Positions 1-11,996 of a stretch of DNA of 64,000 nucleotides are shown here, piece after piece. Position numbers and translations under genes: made by a program. Within the stretch, counting starts at the first letter, position 1. Every line of letters begins with the position of its first letter. Origin of the DNA: Isoperla grammatica. Its lineage: Eukaryota > Arthropoda > Insecta > Plecoptera > Perlodidae. The stretch lies in NCBI GenBank assembly GCA_945910005.1, contig OX246739.1, positions 37,396,608 to 37,460,607 of the forward strand, read 5' to 3'. The notes below the pieces were generated by a model. That model saw only the letters and a program-made list of their open reading frames with translations, made no database searches and was not told the origin of the DNA.

Positions 1-124
1 TTTGGTGCTCGGCCAGGAGTTGTCGGTGCATCTGGAGGAAGTCTTCGGCCATGGGGAGGACGCTTCCCATGTCTTGGTGGCCCTGTAGGAACGCCTCGCA
101 CACGCTGACCAGCCAGGAAAACAG
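1..124 (-). CDS. CCDC141-like protein, exon 9, cut by the window edge
   Basis: Partial exon: 41 codons plus one base before the window ends. The acceptor is CCTTGTTCCAG, phase 0. It starts LFSWLVSVCEAFLQGHQDMG and continues with a helix containing MAEDFLQMHRQLLAEH. The 'W-L-x-x-x-x-x-F-L, then G-S-x-L-x-x-A-x-x-F-L-x-x-H-x-x-L' order is the start of another spectrin repeat. The rest of the gene lies beyond position 1. Vertebrate CCDC141 is about 1,450-1,530 residues as I remember it, so roughly two thirds would be off-window. Other candidate families for the whole gene are SESTD1, Trio/Kalirin and PLEKHG4-type proteins; I prefer CCDC141 because of exon 1. Confidence 0.87.
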   Translation of the reverse strand, partial: MFSWLVSVCEAFLQGHQDMGSVLPMAEDFLQMHRQLLAEHQ

Positions 125-515
125 CTGGAACAAGGGAACATAGTTCTATATATATCTTCCAAGGTACACAATACCTCAAACGCATACTATACATAGAGCG
201 ATTTTGAGTGATGGGCAGTCTACCATTATTTATGCACGTCGTGGCAATGACGGCTCAGTCACCGTTTAAAAATCCGATCATATTACATCCCAACAAATAT
301 GTATTTGTAATAATACTTCATTTGAAAACTTATTATTAGTGATTTCCAAGGTGACAACACTTACGCAGACCTTACATATATTTAGTCGGAACTCATGTGT
401 TTGGGTCTTAGGTCAATTCCAAAAGTTTAAAACCCCAGACCGCACCGGGATTCAAACCAAGAACCGTCTGTATATTGGAAGCAAAATGAATCCAACGAGC
501 AACAGGTGAACTCAC
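125..515 (-). other. Intron between exons 8 and 9
   Basis: AT-rich intron of 391 bases with GT-AG ends. No repeat or gene seen. Confidence 0.85.
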
Positions 516-644
516 CAGGTTCTGTTTCTCTAGGAACGACGTCAATGCTTGCGATATTCTCAGGTGCTCTTCCCGATGAGCGGTGCAAAGGCCTTCCAGG
601 TGGATCTTCCGGTTCTCAATTTCCTCAACGCAGTGTTTCACGCC
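516..644 (-). CDS. CCDC141-like protein, exon 8
   Basis: Exon of 43 codons, phase 0 on both sides (TTTCCAG acceptor, CTG|GTGAGT donor). It encodes GVKHCVEEIENRKIHLEGLC, then TAHREEHLRISQALTSFLEKQNL. The order 'GV-x-x-C-V-x-x-I-x-x-R-x-x-x-L-x-x-L-C' followed by 'L-x-x-x-Q-A-L-x-x-F' is typical for the second and third helices of Trio-like and CCDC141-like spectrin repeats. The introns on either side are unusually short for this locus, 391 and 392 bases. Confidence 0.9.
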
Positions 645-1036
645 CTGGAAAATAAGACGATTAATGCTCTGACTTACTGTACATGCAAGAAGACAAATAA
701 CGTGCTTCAAGTATTTGGTGCAGAAATTGGGAAGGACCACACAAAGAGGAAGAAAGGCAATTGGGAAGGACAATAAATGTATATTATATAGTGTTGCAAA
801 CTGACGAAAAGACAGATGATTCCGAAAAGAGAAAATGCCTGAATTGGAGTTCATAAACTTGGTGGCCCAGATACAAACAGGATAATTTTGTTAAATTACT
901 TTCTTCGTCATCGCCTTTCTCATGTGTCTCTATGGAATTTGTTTTCAACATTTTTTTCTGCAAAAGGTTCTTGGGCATGTTAGTTATCCTGAGAGGATAT
1001 GTCAGAGTCGAGGGGAGGGTATTTAACAACCACTAC
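645..1036 (-). other. Intron between exons 7 and 8
   Basis: AT-rich intron of 392 bases with GT-AG ends. Nothing else recognised. Confidence 0.85.
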
Positions 1037-1219
1037 CTCGGTGCCACGCGTCCCCCTCCCCACGGCCTCCATGAGCGAGTAGCCCTCCTGCAGAGGCTCT
1101 TCTGTGATGTCCTCCAGCGCACGGGACGCCTGCGCGTGAAGCTGCGCCAGACTGGGGGACGTGGAGGACAGCTCGGTAGTCGTCAGCTGGACTTCGAGCT
1201 GGTCGAGTTTCGTTAGTGC
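1037..1219 (-). CDS. CCDC141-like protein, exon 7
   Basis: Exon of 61 codons, phase 0 on both sides (TTTACAG acceptor, GAG|GTAGTG donor). It reads ALTKLDQLEVQLTTTELS and then a loop rich in Ser/Thr/Pro. A helix LAQLHAQASRALEDITEEPL follows, then a glycine-rich turn GRGTRGTE. It directly continues the F-x-x-A-x-x-A-L-x-x-L helix of exon 6, so the exon boundary falls inside a spectrin helix. The donor deviates from consensus at positions +4 to +6 but keeps GT, and the phase agrees with exon 8. Confidence 0.9.
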
Positions 1220-4200
1220 CTGTAAACATATCCATGCCATAATATTATATTAAAGTTAGATCCGTATTATTTGGAATATTGGTTAGTAAAGGGAAGTTCA
1301 AATAAGTCACGTCTATGGGAGAAAGTGCACAACATTACAAAGAACAAACATGTCAGTTATGTTAAAATAGAGCTGGTAATCTAGTAGTTGTAACGTTTAA
1401 GGATGACTAGACGAAATTCGTTTTAGATACATACTACAAGAAAACAAATCTGCAAAGTATCATACAAAAATAGGTAAATGGCCTGTTTGAGTTCGGCGAG
1501 ATTGCTTTTATGTTGTTTATCTAGGAGTGTGTGCATTAGTAAAGCGTTGAGTTATCTGTAGGGAAAGTATACACCTTAGAAATAATGTAAATTTTGAAAA
1601 GAATTCATAAAAAAAAACCTGAAAAGGATTGAACAGGCTGGAAACAAAAATAAATAATGATTTAGCTGCGAATAAGAAATAGATAATGAGATTGATTGCA
1701 CTTCTTGTGTGGGCTGGTCAGCACATGACACGTTAGATAAACTAATTATTATTTTGTCGAGTAGTATGCAATATATTTTTATTGTGTAAACATTTTTTTT
1801 TTGAATAATGATATTTTAATAGTAATTCTACTATACAAAAACAATCAATTACATTAACACGTATTATAGTCGGGATGTCTTTGGTTTCCTTATGACTGGC
1901 AAAATGCATGTATTCTTCTGTTTGCGTTCATGACATTTTCTATAATTGCGCAGCTGCAAATTACAGCTATGTGGTACCACATGGCATTAAAGTGCATCAG
2001 AACAGTGTCGATGATGATAACAGTAATGTTGCGGCAGACGAATCCTCGTCCACAGAACTCAATTAACTTGAAGAGCCTGAGGATTCAACTGACAAGTAAA
2101 GTGACGAAGCGTTAATTGGCTTTTGTCATCGAGAATCAAGTCCACAATGACAATGGTTGGGAAAGACGGGGAGATTGAGTTTAGACTTTAGAATGCATGA
2201 ACAAGTTAATGAGAAATAAAATAAATCAACTTGTAACTACTGCAAGGTGCTATGAACCCGCAATCCGAACTGGAAAATTATATTGTGTTGTAATGGCAGA
2301 GACGAGTCAACTTGGGTTGTTCACTGCCAGTGCCACTTTTGGTCTCTCGCTGAGCCATCGTACTACTACCAACCTCTGGCCTTCCACAATTAGGTTTAAT
2401 TTACGTTTTGCACCTAGACTTCACTAATAAATTGGCACTTTGGTAATAAGTTGGTTTTGGTTGTTGCGTAACTTCAGTAGTAAGCCAACTTGTTATTCCA
2501 TAAGAACTAGTACTGCTATAAGTGCAATCTATTTATAGTCATTTGCATAACGCCAACGACGGTATAAAAATTCAGTAAAAAGGATGACAAATAAAACTCG
2601 ATTAGTTTGTTCAGATTTCGGTGTAAGATCATCATGACCAATTAATGTGTGCAGTTGACACCAAAAGCGTGCACTTGAATGCAAAGCGGGGTATTCATTT
2701 CTCTATTTTATGGTATTAACCTAATAAATGGATGTATTAGCATTCTAAATGAAGACGAAAGCAGGAGAGTAAAAATAACCTGTCATTTGATAGCATGTGG
2801 CCGTGACAGCTCGATGCTATGTGTGCACTGATGTGGCGCCATCTCTGTGTCTAGCTTTCAACTACTGAACACAACACCATGAACCAGCTAAAAATACTAC
2901 AGGTAAATGGGTTACTTTGATCGTCTGTCCAAGAAGGAGTAACTCATATAAACAAAATGAAGGTTTCTGGAAAGCTGTTAACATTCGTAGTTGAATAAGA
3001 ATAAATACGAGGTTGGAAAATGAGTTTTTCCCTCTTGAGTGCACCCATCGTCAACTTCAGACAGAAACTTCAGTAGGCATGCGCGAACTAATTTGTTTCC
3101 TGAGCAAAGAAAACAACACATAGGTGAGTGCTTTATCTTTAAGATCTAATATCCTTGGACCTTGGTATTCTCTGAGGCTTAGTGCAAGCCATAGCCCGTT
3201 TTGCTACTGGTGATGATGATATTTGGGCTTTTCGTCGCATATACATATTTTGGCAATGATAACAATCGGGATGGTGAGAAGTTATAATAAAATAACATAT
3301 AGATGATAGTTGATAGACGTCACACAACATACATATCCACGCAAGGATTCGATCCTGGAACGAAGGAACCTGGTTTATCAGATCGACCACGGACACTAAG
3401 CCAGCTAGGGATAACGTATTATGAGATTTATTTTCCCTTCAACCTCCTCAATGTTCTTTCTTCAATATTATGTTCATGTCACATGCCGCATGCAATGAAT
3501 CGATAGACAAACTATAGAGTATCTACATATGGAATGATCTGCTTTCGTTCTCAGCTAACATCAAGTCTTTATATGGCTGTCGGATCGGTGTCCATCTATG
3601 GGCTATGTTAGCTTTCCCTCTAATAAGTGTTATCTATGGTTTCAGGAAGAAGGTACGTTTTAGGAAATGATTGGCATGGACATATAGGATCAGTCAAGTG
3701 CCTACATAAACATTTCCAAGTAAAGTAAGAAGGTATATGAACTTCGCTATAAAATCGTACTCGTAGGTGTTGAACCAAGGTACCATTCAACTATCTCTAA
3801 TATGTAGCGATATTATACATAGGCCTTTATATTCCGAAGATGTGTTGATAAAGAAGGTTGCTTCTGTACTCACCTTGTTGCCTTGTTGTTTGTATATCGG
3901 TGAGTATACACCATATAAACAAGTGAAGATACAATTCATTACCCTGTGGTTTCGTAAGCAATGACTCTTGATGTTTTGCGTCTCTGTTATTGCAAATTGC
4001 AATCATGATAATACGGACGATGAGGAGGGATAGATGAAGATGAAGATGGACAGTTACAAACGTCATGCCTTATGCGTTATTCCTCACACGTCCCTACATT
4101 TGTGCCTTAATTCGGGGACCTTCGCCCCAACCGCGTGAGCCACCGTGGACGATATAAGCACTGAAGACCGTATCCCAAGTGTTTTAATCTGCAGAGTTGT

Positions 4201-4744
4201 TATTTTTATTAGTATAATTATATACACTATTAAGCAAAATAATGCCCACCATACTAATAAAATAAAAAATATGACAAATATTTTGTATGAAGTATGCAGT
4301 GCTTACGAAACCACAGGGTTATGCGTTCTCACTATTTAAATGTGGTGTCTTGAGACATGCTTTAAAAAAAAATGTAAATTGATGCGGTCTTTAGGCCTAC
4401 TGGGAATAAAGCGGTCAGCGTGACGATAAAGGTGCCCCAACGTAAGTATAGTCTCATGGTAGCGAAAAATAGCCAAGTTTAATAGTACCAACTTAAAGTT
4501 CAACTTCTCTTTAGTTCTTACCATCTAATTGAAATAGGTCCATTAGGATTAATTTACGATATTGGGCTGGACACCTGGGCATTCCTACCACACGGGCTTG
4601 ATTGATGAGGCTTGTGTACTAAGTGGAAGACGAATGTGTGAAAGACGGCCAGAAATCTGTTGATTTTTGTTGAAACAGAGTGCATGAAAGGGGCAGTAGA
4701 GACGTATCTGAGGTCTGTATGAGACTAATATAACATCGACTCAC
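1220..4744 (-). other. Intron between exons 6 and 7
   Basis: 3.5-kb AT-rich intron. Apart from the dispersed repeat at about 4430-4720 I see no gene-like or mobile structure in it. Confidence 0.8.
4430..4720 (-). repeat. Dispersed repeat family A, copy 1
   Basis: Read on the minus strand it carries the core CATGCACTCTGTTTCAACA followed by ATCAACAGATTTCTG and TCTTTCACACAT. Related copies are at about 22230-22560 (+), 45010-45260 (+) and, partly, 25140-25230 (-). The copies also share a block near AAATTAAGTTGGTGCTATT and a GTATGAGAC block. No open frame; type (SINE or MITE) unresolved. Confidence 0.6.
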
Positions 4745-5018
4745 GGTGTGTGCTTGGTGGAAGAACGCGATCACCCTCTTCAACAGATTCTCCCTCTGTT
4801 CAATCGCGTCCAGATACTCGGCGCACTCGCTCAGCACATCGTAAGCCTTGGCCGTCGCTTGGTCGCCGGCGTAGTGTTTCGCCCCCACGATCTGCTCCGT
4901 CGCCTTGGTCACCCTGAGTCCGCGGTCCTGTAGCTCCTTCGCTTCCGGCGTCAACTTGCGGTGCTCGCTGAGCAGCAGCTCCGCGCTCGAAGCGGAGTCG
5001 CCCAGGTGCTCGCCGCTC
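4745..5018 (-). CDS. CCDC141-like protein, exon 6
   Basis: Largest exon seen, 274 bases, phase 2 acceptor (CCCTCAG) and phase 0 donor (ACC|GTGAGT); 91 complete codons. It begins SGEHLGDSASSAELLLSEH, a 'gap-helix-LL-x-x-H' spectrin start. It ends with IEQRENLLKRVIAFFHQAHT, the 'R-x-x-L-x-x-x-x-x-F-x-x-A' third-helix pattern shared by Trio, SESTD1 and CCDC141. It therefore holds most of one full spectrin repeat. Third codon positions are strongly GC-biased compared with the AT-rich introns. A dispersed repeat (about 4430-4720) sits right beside the donor in the next intron. Confidence 0.93.
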
Positions 5019-6765
5019 CTGAGGGAGACAAACAGGACCTTGTCATTCAGTGCATCAGGAACCGCGATAACAAACAGACTCACCGGCCATTAAGTACATC
5101 CATAAGATACCTTTGGAATACGGTACATGACGTTCAAAAGGATATTGTCAAATGAAACCAACGATTTTCGTTCTCCTTTCTGGTGAACTGTCAAATAATA
5201 TCAATCCCTTCTGTATACTCGTGCCTTGAAACTGTTAGATCAGGGTATAGGTCAATGCCTTACACTACGTTTATCAGGAGCTTTAAACCGGTTTAAGTAA
5301 ATCGTTTTAAGGGTTGAATCGGTTTAATGGTGTTGGTAAACACATCGATTTAGCTAAGAACGGTTTAACTTTAGGTCACTTTCCAAAGTGACTTAGAACA
5401 GTTAAACCGATTTAATTTGACGTGATAAACACTTAAAACGGTTTAAGACGCCATCTTTCCGCAACCTAGCGGCAACTGAGTGTACTCATTTGATAATTAT
5501 TGCAAGGCGCGAACGCGATGTTATAATTATATGTAGGTGTGTAACACCGCTTACTGAATGTTGCGCACCGCCTTACTGTACGTGTTTTAAGACGATTTGA
5601 CGACATCTGTCGGGAGAATATCAAAGTTGCTTTTTTACGCCGAATTGTCAACGCCTTGATAAACGTATCGACTTACGGAAACCGTTCTACCTTAAATCGA
5701 CTTAAAAAGCCCTGATAAAATCTAGTTAAGTTGTCCCGGGACGAAAACGGAGATTGAATTATATTGACTGAAACGTTATAAATATGTATCACGCGTTTTT
5801 ATTATGTGAACAGTAGAGAGCGACCATGCAAACACTTGAAATACAATCATCGTACATAATAAGGGTACTTCACTAGTTTGTATGTCTCGTGTGAGGAAAG
5901 AACAGATACACTTCAATTCGTATTGTTTCTGGTCAACGAGGCATAAATGTTTTTGATGACTCTTCCGATAATCAAATGTTTGGCCTCGTGAAAGAACGAG
6001 TGACACCAACACGATTCAAATGTAGGAACTTCAAACGGTTCAACATGCCATTTGCTTATTCAGGTGTATTTGCACGGTAGAAATGTGCCAAAGGAATTAT
6101 GTAATGCACTTATTTACTTTAAGATCTCATTAAAGACATGCATATAACTAACAACGTACTTTAAATATTAGTGTGTGACTGTGTGTGTATAGTTCAATCG
6201 TTTTGCTAAAAACTGGCGACAGTCATGGAACTCTCATGCTCGCAACGAAATTCTAATTGCCTACAAGTATATGGTGTTACCCATGATAACCTCGCAATAA
6301 GGTTCTCTCGTTATAAATCGTCAGATCGTGATGACATATCTGGACAATTCTTAGAAGAAAGGTGACCCAACGTTGGCTATTTCAACACAACTAAAATTGG
6401 CGTGAGACAATATCTCGAAATCTGATGATTGCTTTACTGAGTATAGATAGAGTGTAATATCCTCACAAAAGTTGCAATACCAATCCAAGCGTTCACATTA
6501 CCACTAAAATACTGGCCTCAAACATATGCCAGGAACCAGCTGCAACTAGTGTTAGGGTGCCAATGTGCCATATGACATAACTCAGCTACGACGAAGGCAT
6601 CTGACAACTTAGGGTGAGATAACTATAAACTCGTTCCAGAGGAACATCGTCGATGCAGACGTCATAGATAAGTAAAGCATTGGCCAACTAAATGTCAGTA
6701 TTTAAAAAGGCCTCCCGCGATTGGCTCATCTATGACGTCATCCTCCGTGCTGCGCAGTGACCCAC
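5019..6765 (-). other. Intron between exons 5 and 6
   Basis: 1.75-kb intron. It holds a MITE-like element (5270-5719). The remainder is unremarkable AT-rich sequence. Confidence 0.8.
5270..5719. mobile_element. MITE-like element with TTTATCAGG ends
   Basis: About 450 bases bounded by inverted ends: TTTATCAGGAGCTTTAAA on the left and, read in reverse complement, TTTATCAGGGCTTTTTAA on the right. The interior carries repeated GGTTTAA motifs (ACCGGTTTAAG, ATCGGTTTAATG, AACGGTTTAACT, AACGGTTTAAGA) and several TGATAAAC-like motifs. No open frame. The target-site duplication is unclear, so the superfamily is not assigned. Confidence 0.6.
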
Positions 6766-6940
6766 CTGACTAGCGCGTCTCTGCGCAAGGCGAGTGTGTC
6801 CTCTAGTTCTCGTAGGTCAATAGCCAGGAGCGCCAACGCCAAACATTGCTCCAGTTGTGTCTTGCGCGTCTGCCATGAGATGTCGAGTAGCCGACGTCTG
6901 TCGTGAAGTTCTTCGAGCCAGTGTTCGACTTTAGAGGTAG
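6766..6940 (-). CDS. CCDC141-like protein, exon 5
   Basis: Exon of 175 bases, phase 1 acceptor (TTTCCAG) and phase 2 donor (GTCAG|GTGGGT); 57 complete codons. It encodes TSKVEHWLEELHDRRRLLD, then a helix with WQTRKTQLEQCLALALLAID and the next helix LRELEDTLALRRDALV. The W in the second helix, followed by R-x-x-L-x-Q-x-L-x-L, is the classic spectrin-repeat signature. The split codon G|CT from exon 4 makes Ala, and AG|G into exon 6 makes Arg, so the junctions restore an open frame. Confidence 0.92.
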
Positions 6941-8912
6941 CTGGAAAGAAAATAACTACGTCAACACTCAACAAAAACTTGTGAGGAATTCAAATATGTA
7001 TCAGTTTTATTATCAGGATGAAAAACTAGCAGTTCAACACAGTACAGTAGTATAGGTAGCACAACATGCTTTGCATGGACGCAGAGCTATTTAACATATT
7101 CCCTAAGTAATTTTGAGTCAACTGATAATAAACAGCAAAGGAAGTTTAAGTGTAAAAGACATAAAGATCCTTAGATCAAAGAATGTGCCAAGAAAATAAA
7201 TTTTAAGAGTTTAAGGAAATCGAACATAAAGAGAACATGTTTCAACGTTCAAGTAGGTAGTTGAAAAGAAGAGACATACGTTTCTTTTTCAGCGGACAGT
7301 GAACTATTTTGTTGTTTTTTATTAATGACGTTATTGAAAGACATTCTATTGATCTCACAGAGGCAGTGTCAAATTCCTACAAGAAATTTCGCCATCTGTA
7401 AAATTCAGTGGCTAAGACTTAAGACTCCAAAACGTAGTGATGTGTTATGAAGATACATTGGTGTGTTTACTCAACAAATTTATTTGAATTGCAGCTTATG
7501 AGACTTTTTGTCATTTAATTGAACTTAGGCCTACTGGGACAACTGGTTTGTAATTGCCTACTTCTGTGGTAGATGTGTTTGTAACATAAGTCATCTCGTT
7601 CACCAGAAAATGATTTCTGCACGCACTCATAATAAGTCCACAATACAAAATAAACTAAGCAATTCAATTGTATCGTGTATACGGAAGAGTTATGCTGATA
7701 GAGATTGAATGAAAGTCACGCAAGTACAACAGTGCACAATTTCCACCACCTCATGCCTTACAAGACACGGTGATATTTATATCGTTGACGGCTATGTCAA
7801 TAAAAACCCTGGTTGAGAACGAGGGAAACATATAACTGATTGCCAAGACACATTTTATGTGCGTGTATAAGTAAACGTTTTACTACTGTCGGAAGCTTCA
7901 CTAGAGTTTCAGCACATAAATAGAAACTACACTGGAATCTTCCAGCGACCACAGACAGAATTGTCGAGACCAATAAAAAGAGCAATGTCCTGGTTGACAA
8001 CGTGAGGTTACGGTGCTAACGCACTTGGCACTGGAACTGCATTATAAGACATCGGCCTAGCAAGCATTTAGATAAAAATGCAAGGCCCCGTTTCTGTTAG
8101 CTTTGTGTTTAAAACAAGAGGTTGTGAGACCCAAGTTAATTGGCAGTAGCACCTGTAGCTAGCGACCACACATGGTGGCCATTCCAAGAGGTCAGTCGGT
8201 GATTAGACGCGCATGAAGGGAAATATATCTGCGATTACGTGGTTTAAAGAAATAACGACCTAACATTACTGTAGTAAAACCTACGTATGACATGAATGAT
8301 AAGTAAAGTATTTCCAAAAGTAAAATAGTCCCACAATCTATTCTTTATTTCAATTGTGTGTGAATTCTTTCTTTTGATAGGCTCATTAGTTTAGTTATGC
8401 TCCCAATGAAGAAGGTCCAGTTTGACATAGGAATTTCTAGCTTCTGGATTTCAGTTTAATCTATCAATGCGATACTGACACGATCGTTTATGTAAATGGT
8501 GACTTTGGAGCAGTTATGACAAGGATACACACACAATCCTACAGAATTTTACAACGTCCGTAACTGAGCATCAACTCTTGAAGCTGAGCAGTACTAGAAT
8601 TGAACGTCTTTCTTTGGATGGATGGTCTACATTTCCTATAATTACAAATTATGTGCAACTATTTTTAAACTGTCAGACCATAATGACATCTTTGTCATAT
8701 ATATATTGTATCTAAAAACTCAGGTTATTTAGGTAACAAGAAATAAGAATATAAATGTTAATGCCTCATTTCGTCGTTTTCTACATTGACTGTTGGGATG
8801 GTGGACCAGTTACTTTCTTTCTGCAAGATGGTTTTAGCAGGAGTTAGGAAGATCTCTGATCTCATCACGAAGATCAGTTCGATGGCATCACAACAACGAG
8901 GCGAGCACCCAC
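6941..8912 (-). other. Intron between exons 4 and 5
   Basis: 2.0-kb AT-rich intron. One copy of the 13-mer TTAGGCCTACTGG lies at about 7526. No gene or clear mobile element seen. Confidence 0.75.
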
Positions 8913-9160
8913 CGTATTCCGCGTGTGTCCGTATCTGGTCGGGTCTCGAGTCCAGCGTCCCGAGCGCCGCGACGCCCTTGACCGTCTCCAGCAGCGCCTT
9001 CCCGTCCTTCAAGGCCGCCATGAGCGACGCCAGGACGCCGCGACGCAGGTCGTGCAGCTCGGTCAGCAACTCCTTGACGGCGTCCACCTCAAAGGGTGGC
9101 GTCGTTTGTCTGCAGGCGATCTCCAGACCCAGCATCCGCTCCATGCAGTCCTCAGCGCGG
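8913..9160 (-). CDS. CCDC141-like protein, exon 4
   Basis: Exon of 248 bases, phase 2 acceptor (GTGCAG) and phase 1 donor (TACG|GTGGGT); 82 complete codons. It starts RAEDCMERMLGLEIACRQ, continues through VDAVKELLTELHDLRRGVLA and ends SRPDQIRTHAEY. The heptad spacing of Leu/Val is amphipathic helix throughout with one Pro/Thr-rich turn (TTPPFE) and one Gly/Asp-rich turn (GTLDSRPD), as expected for linkers between spectrin helices. No membrane segment or signal peptide is visible. The protein is expected to be cytoplasmic. Confidence 0.9.
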
Positions 9161-10028
9161 CTGCACAGACAATACAGTACTCATACAACGCGTCATCAGC
9201 GACATTGAAAGGGTTAACTTCATACTTCTGTTGCTTATGAGTGGATGCTCAACACAAATGGGTTAAAAGGAGTCAGAACTTTGTTTTTATCTTTAAAATG
9301 CCATTCAATGTCAATATTTTGGTATTATGCGACACTAGAGTGCAGATATATTTAGTTGTACATGGTTTTCTACTTCCTAGTTATATGACCTCAGCCCAGC
9401 ATAAAAAATTGAATCATTATAAATGATATAAGGTGAGATGGATAAATATGATATGATTGTCGAGTTGTCACGGGGGTAATGGGTAGTCAACAGCGATGGA
9501 GGGGAGCAGCAGGGGGTCTGTGGAAAACGCGGCCTGTGAATTCGCGTCCTGCGGAAAGTGAGGCACGGGTGTAGAAATTGAGGCCTGCGCAAACCAGTTT
9601 ATTCAAAGTCACAGTATTCAACAGTATAGATAACCACCCCCTAACCTGGTGCCTCAATATCCGCAGAAGGATGTCAAGGGATTACGCAGGTAGCGTGCCT
9701 CGATTTCGCAGGACTCGTTTTCCGAGTTCCCAGCAGCAGGGGAGCATCAAACAAAAGTTTACAAACTTGTAATCTTTGGTCAAACTAAGAAAATGTCATC
9801 TATCTACAAGGATTCAGATACGAACGTTTCTGTTACTGTATGACGTTAATAATGACATAGGAGACTCGGAACAAACACCGATGCTTTCGTCATGGACGAG
9901 TGACTCGTGCCCAGCTAGATACCAGTATTTGAAATGGGGCTCGCTGATTGGCTACGAATCCCTCGTCTATGACGAAAGTCTTGGAACCTTGTTAACGGGA
10001 CGTTAGTGAAGTGACAAGGGTTCGTTAC
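9161..10028 (-). other. Intron between exons 3 and 4
   Basis: 868-base intron largely filled by two structured stretches. About 9500-9745 has inverted GC-rich pieces (GGAAAACGCGGCCTG against CGCAGGACTCGTTTTCC). 9879-9983 is a MITE-like copy. Confidence 0.7.
9879..9983. mobile_element. MITE family B, degenerate copy
   Basis: Imperfect palindrome: CGATGCTTTCGTCATGGACG on the left and CGTCTATGACGAAAGTC on the right, with an inner TCGCTGATTGGCTACGAATC. It is clearly related to the elements at 23877-24029 and 59874-60034, but the outer GGCAACCC ends are lost. Confidence 0.55.
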
Positions 10029-10207
10029 CTCTGGTAGGCAACGTTCAGATCAAGGATGTGTTTGCGTTGCTCAAGATGGTGGTTGACATCCTGCCAGGCG
10101 AGACCCAAGGACTCGGCCATTGCCGCGTAGACCTCGGCTCGCGGTCTTTGCGTGGAGATGAGCTGGTCGGCCTGACGCAGCAGTTCTTCCACCGGACTCT
10201 GCTTGCT
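10029..10207 (-). CDS. CCDC141-like protein, exon 3
   Basis: Exon of 179 bases, phase 0 acceptor (GTTACAG) and phase 2 donor (CAGAG|GTAACG). The 59 complete codons read SKQSPVEELLRQADQLIS and on to a helix ending HHLEQRKHILDLNVAYQ. The LLRQAD motif, followed about 20 residues later by a helix with conserved W and then R-x-x-L, is the second and third helix pattern of a spectrin repeat. It is also what I remember at this point in vertebrate CCDC141. The split AG pairs with the C opening exon 4 to make Ser. GC content is clearly above the flanking introns. Confidence 0.9.
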
Positions 10208-11589
10208 CTGTAACACAGACACACGAGATGTAGAATAGATACACACATCTGGCTTGCAGGTCCCACACCAATCATCTACACCAGGCGCCAAAGTAAATCA
10301 GGGGTATGACATTAATCAATAATCATATCAATTTTTTCAATATCGACATCTTTTAAATCGAATCGATTTTTTTACGTTTCTTCAACTAACGTTAACATTT
10401 TTCATTCGATATTTATACCATTTTGGGAAATTTTGGATTAAGATTCGATTTTTTCATTTTTCAATCACTCATTTTCAAAGGTAGGTTAGGCTTAATCGAT
10501 ACTAAAAAAACACTTTTGCTACGAATTACTTACAAATGTGTATGTGTGACGTATGAAGTGTACCCCTCCTTCCCACCACTACCCAACACCGACCGACCTC
10601 CGCGCGCTTCGTTTTCATTTCAGTCGAGTGGAAATTATAGAGCAAGGTCACGGCCCGCGATGCTGCCGCTCTGCTCACTTGGTGTCATATTTCCCTCCAA
10701 TACATGGATTGCATCTGTACATTTGCGTTCTCAACTACTGTTGAGCGGTGCTAGTAAACAAGGAGACAATTTCTTTGCCCAAATTACCTGTCTAGACCCG
10801 TAAAGTAGTTACGGTTGGACTGCGACGCGAGCAAACTGATGCGCTTTACATCCGTGTACTTATGGCACCAAAACTCGAAACATTTTTGACGTAGGCTTGA
10901 GACTGCAAACATGTTTGGAAGATAAGGGTTGAGCGCATGATAAGCACTTTATTTCTTGTAAGTGATTATTTTCATAAATAAGTTATGGAATAGTAAAAAC
11001 AGCATGTACTCAATAACTCAAGTGCCTTTTCAGCGGGACACGCAAAAATTCTTTACAAAAAACTGGGCACATATTTGTGTTTTAAAATTGTTTACCATCG
11101 TTTCTAAGATAACAACCTATAGCATACTACATTTTCGTGTACTTGACAAAATGGTATAGAGGTGTTAGTACTGAACGTAAAGACTTTTAAAGCTATCGGT
11201 ACATGTACAAAATAAAACTGTATTTTTTTAAAACCACTTTTTGCAGACACAATATCGAAATGTATCAACCTTCATCAAAAAAACTTAATTTTAAAAAGTT
11301 ACGATACCTAGATACCGTCACCTTAAAACTGTGATTTTTTGGGGACATAATTTTATTTTTACACTTGCTAAATAATTCTAATCGTCAACAAAAACTAAAA
11401 GTTATGCGTTTTACACTTTTTTTATTTCTTTCCCCTAAAAAAGACATAACACTTAGATTTCATGATTAGAATAAGCTTCCTCGTCTCAGTAGGACAACGG
11501 AATACGGACTTCTCCCACTCGACGATGAAAACCACTCAACGTTTAAACGGCCGCTGTGCAGACTTAATCAACTAAGACGTATCCGTGCA

Positions 11590-11996
11590 AGAGTGTATCT
11601 ATTGGACGTAACCGTTCAATAAGCGAGGGCTGTTTATGGGCCGCCTAGACGGACGCTATGTTGACATGGGCGGTTAATAATACTTGAGGCACTCATTGTG
11701 TGACGTCATTGCCTCATAGGGCGTCGCGCGGGCATACACAAGCGTCGCGACGCCTCAATGAGATCTGAGGGATGTGTGTGCTCCTACCCCAGAGAGTGTA
11801 TCTATTGGACGTAACCGTTCAATAAGCGAGGGCTGTTTATGGGCCGCCTAGACGGACGCTATGTTGACATGGGCGGTTAATAATACTTGAGGAACTCGTT
11901 GTGTGACGTCATTGCCTGATAGGGCGTCGTGCGGGTATATAAGAAGCGTCGCGACGCCTCAATGAGATCTGAGGGATGTGGGTGCTCCTACCCCAG
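11590..11996. repeat. 204-bp tandem duplication with promoter-like motifs
   Basis: Two head-to-tail copies, 11590-11792 (203 bases) and 11793-11996 (204 bases), differing at a few sites. Each starts AGAGTGTATCTATTGGACGT and ends CTCCTACCCCAG. Each has TGACGTCA (a CRE-type site) and a GCGTCGCGACGC palindrome. Only the second copy has TATATAAG between them; the first has ATACACAAG. The unit could be a promoter-bearing repeat such as a small LTR, but this is inference. Confidence 0.85.

Noticed and set aside
408..854. 148-residue minus-strand open frame across exon 8
   Set aside because: Only the part from 516 to 644 has splice borders and spectrin character; the rest is intron read-through.
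8786..9240. Plus-strand open frames of 105-140 residues
   Set aside because: Antisense shadows of exon 4 with no splice or domain support.
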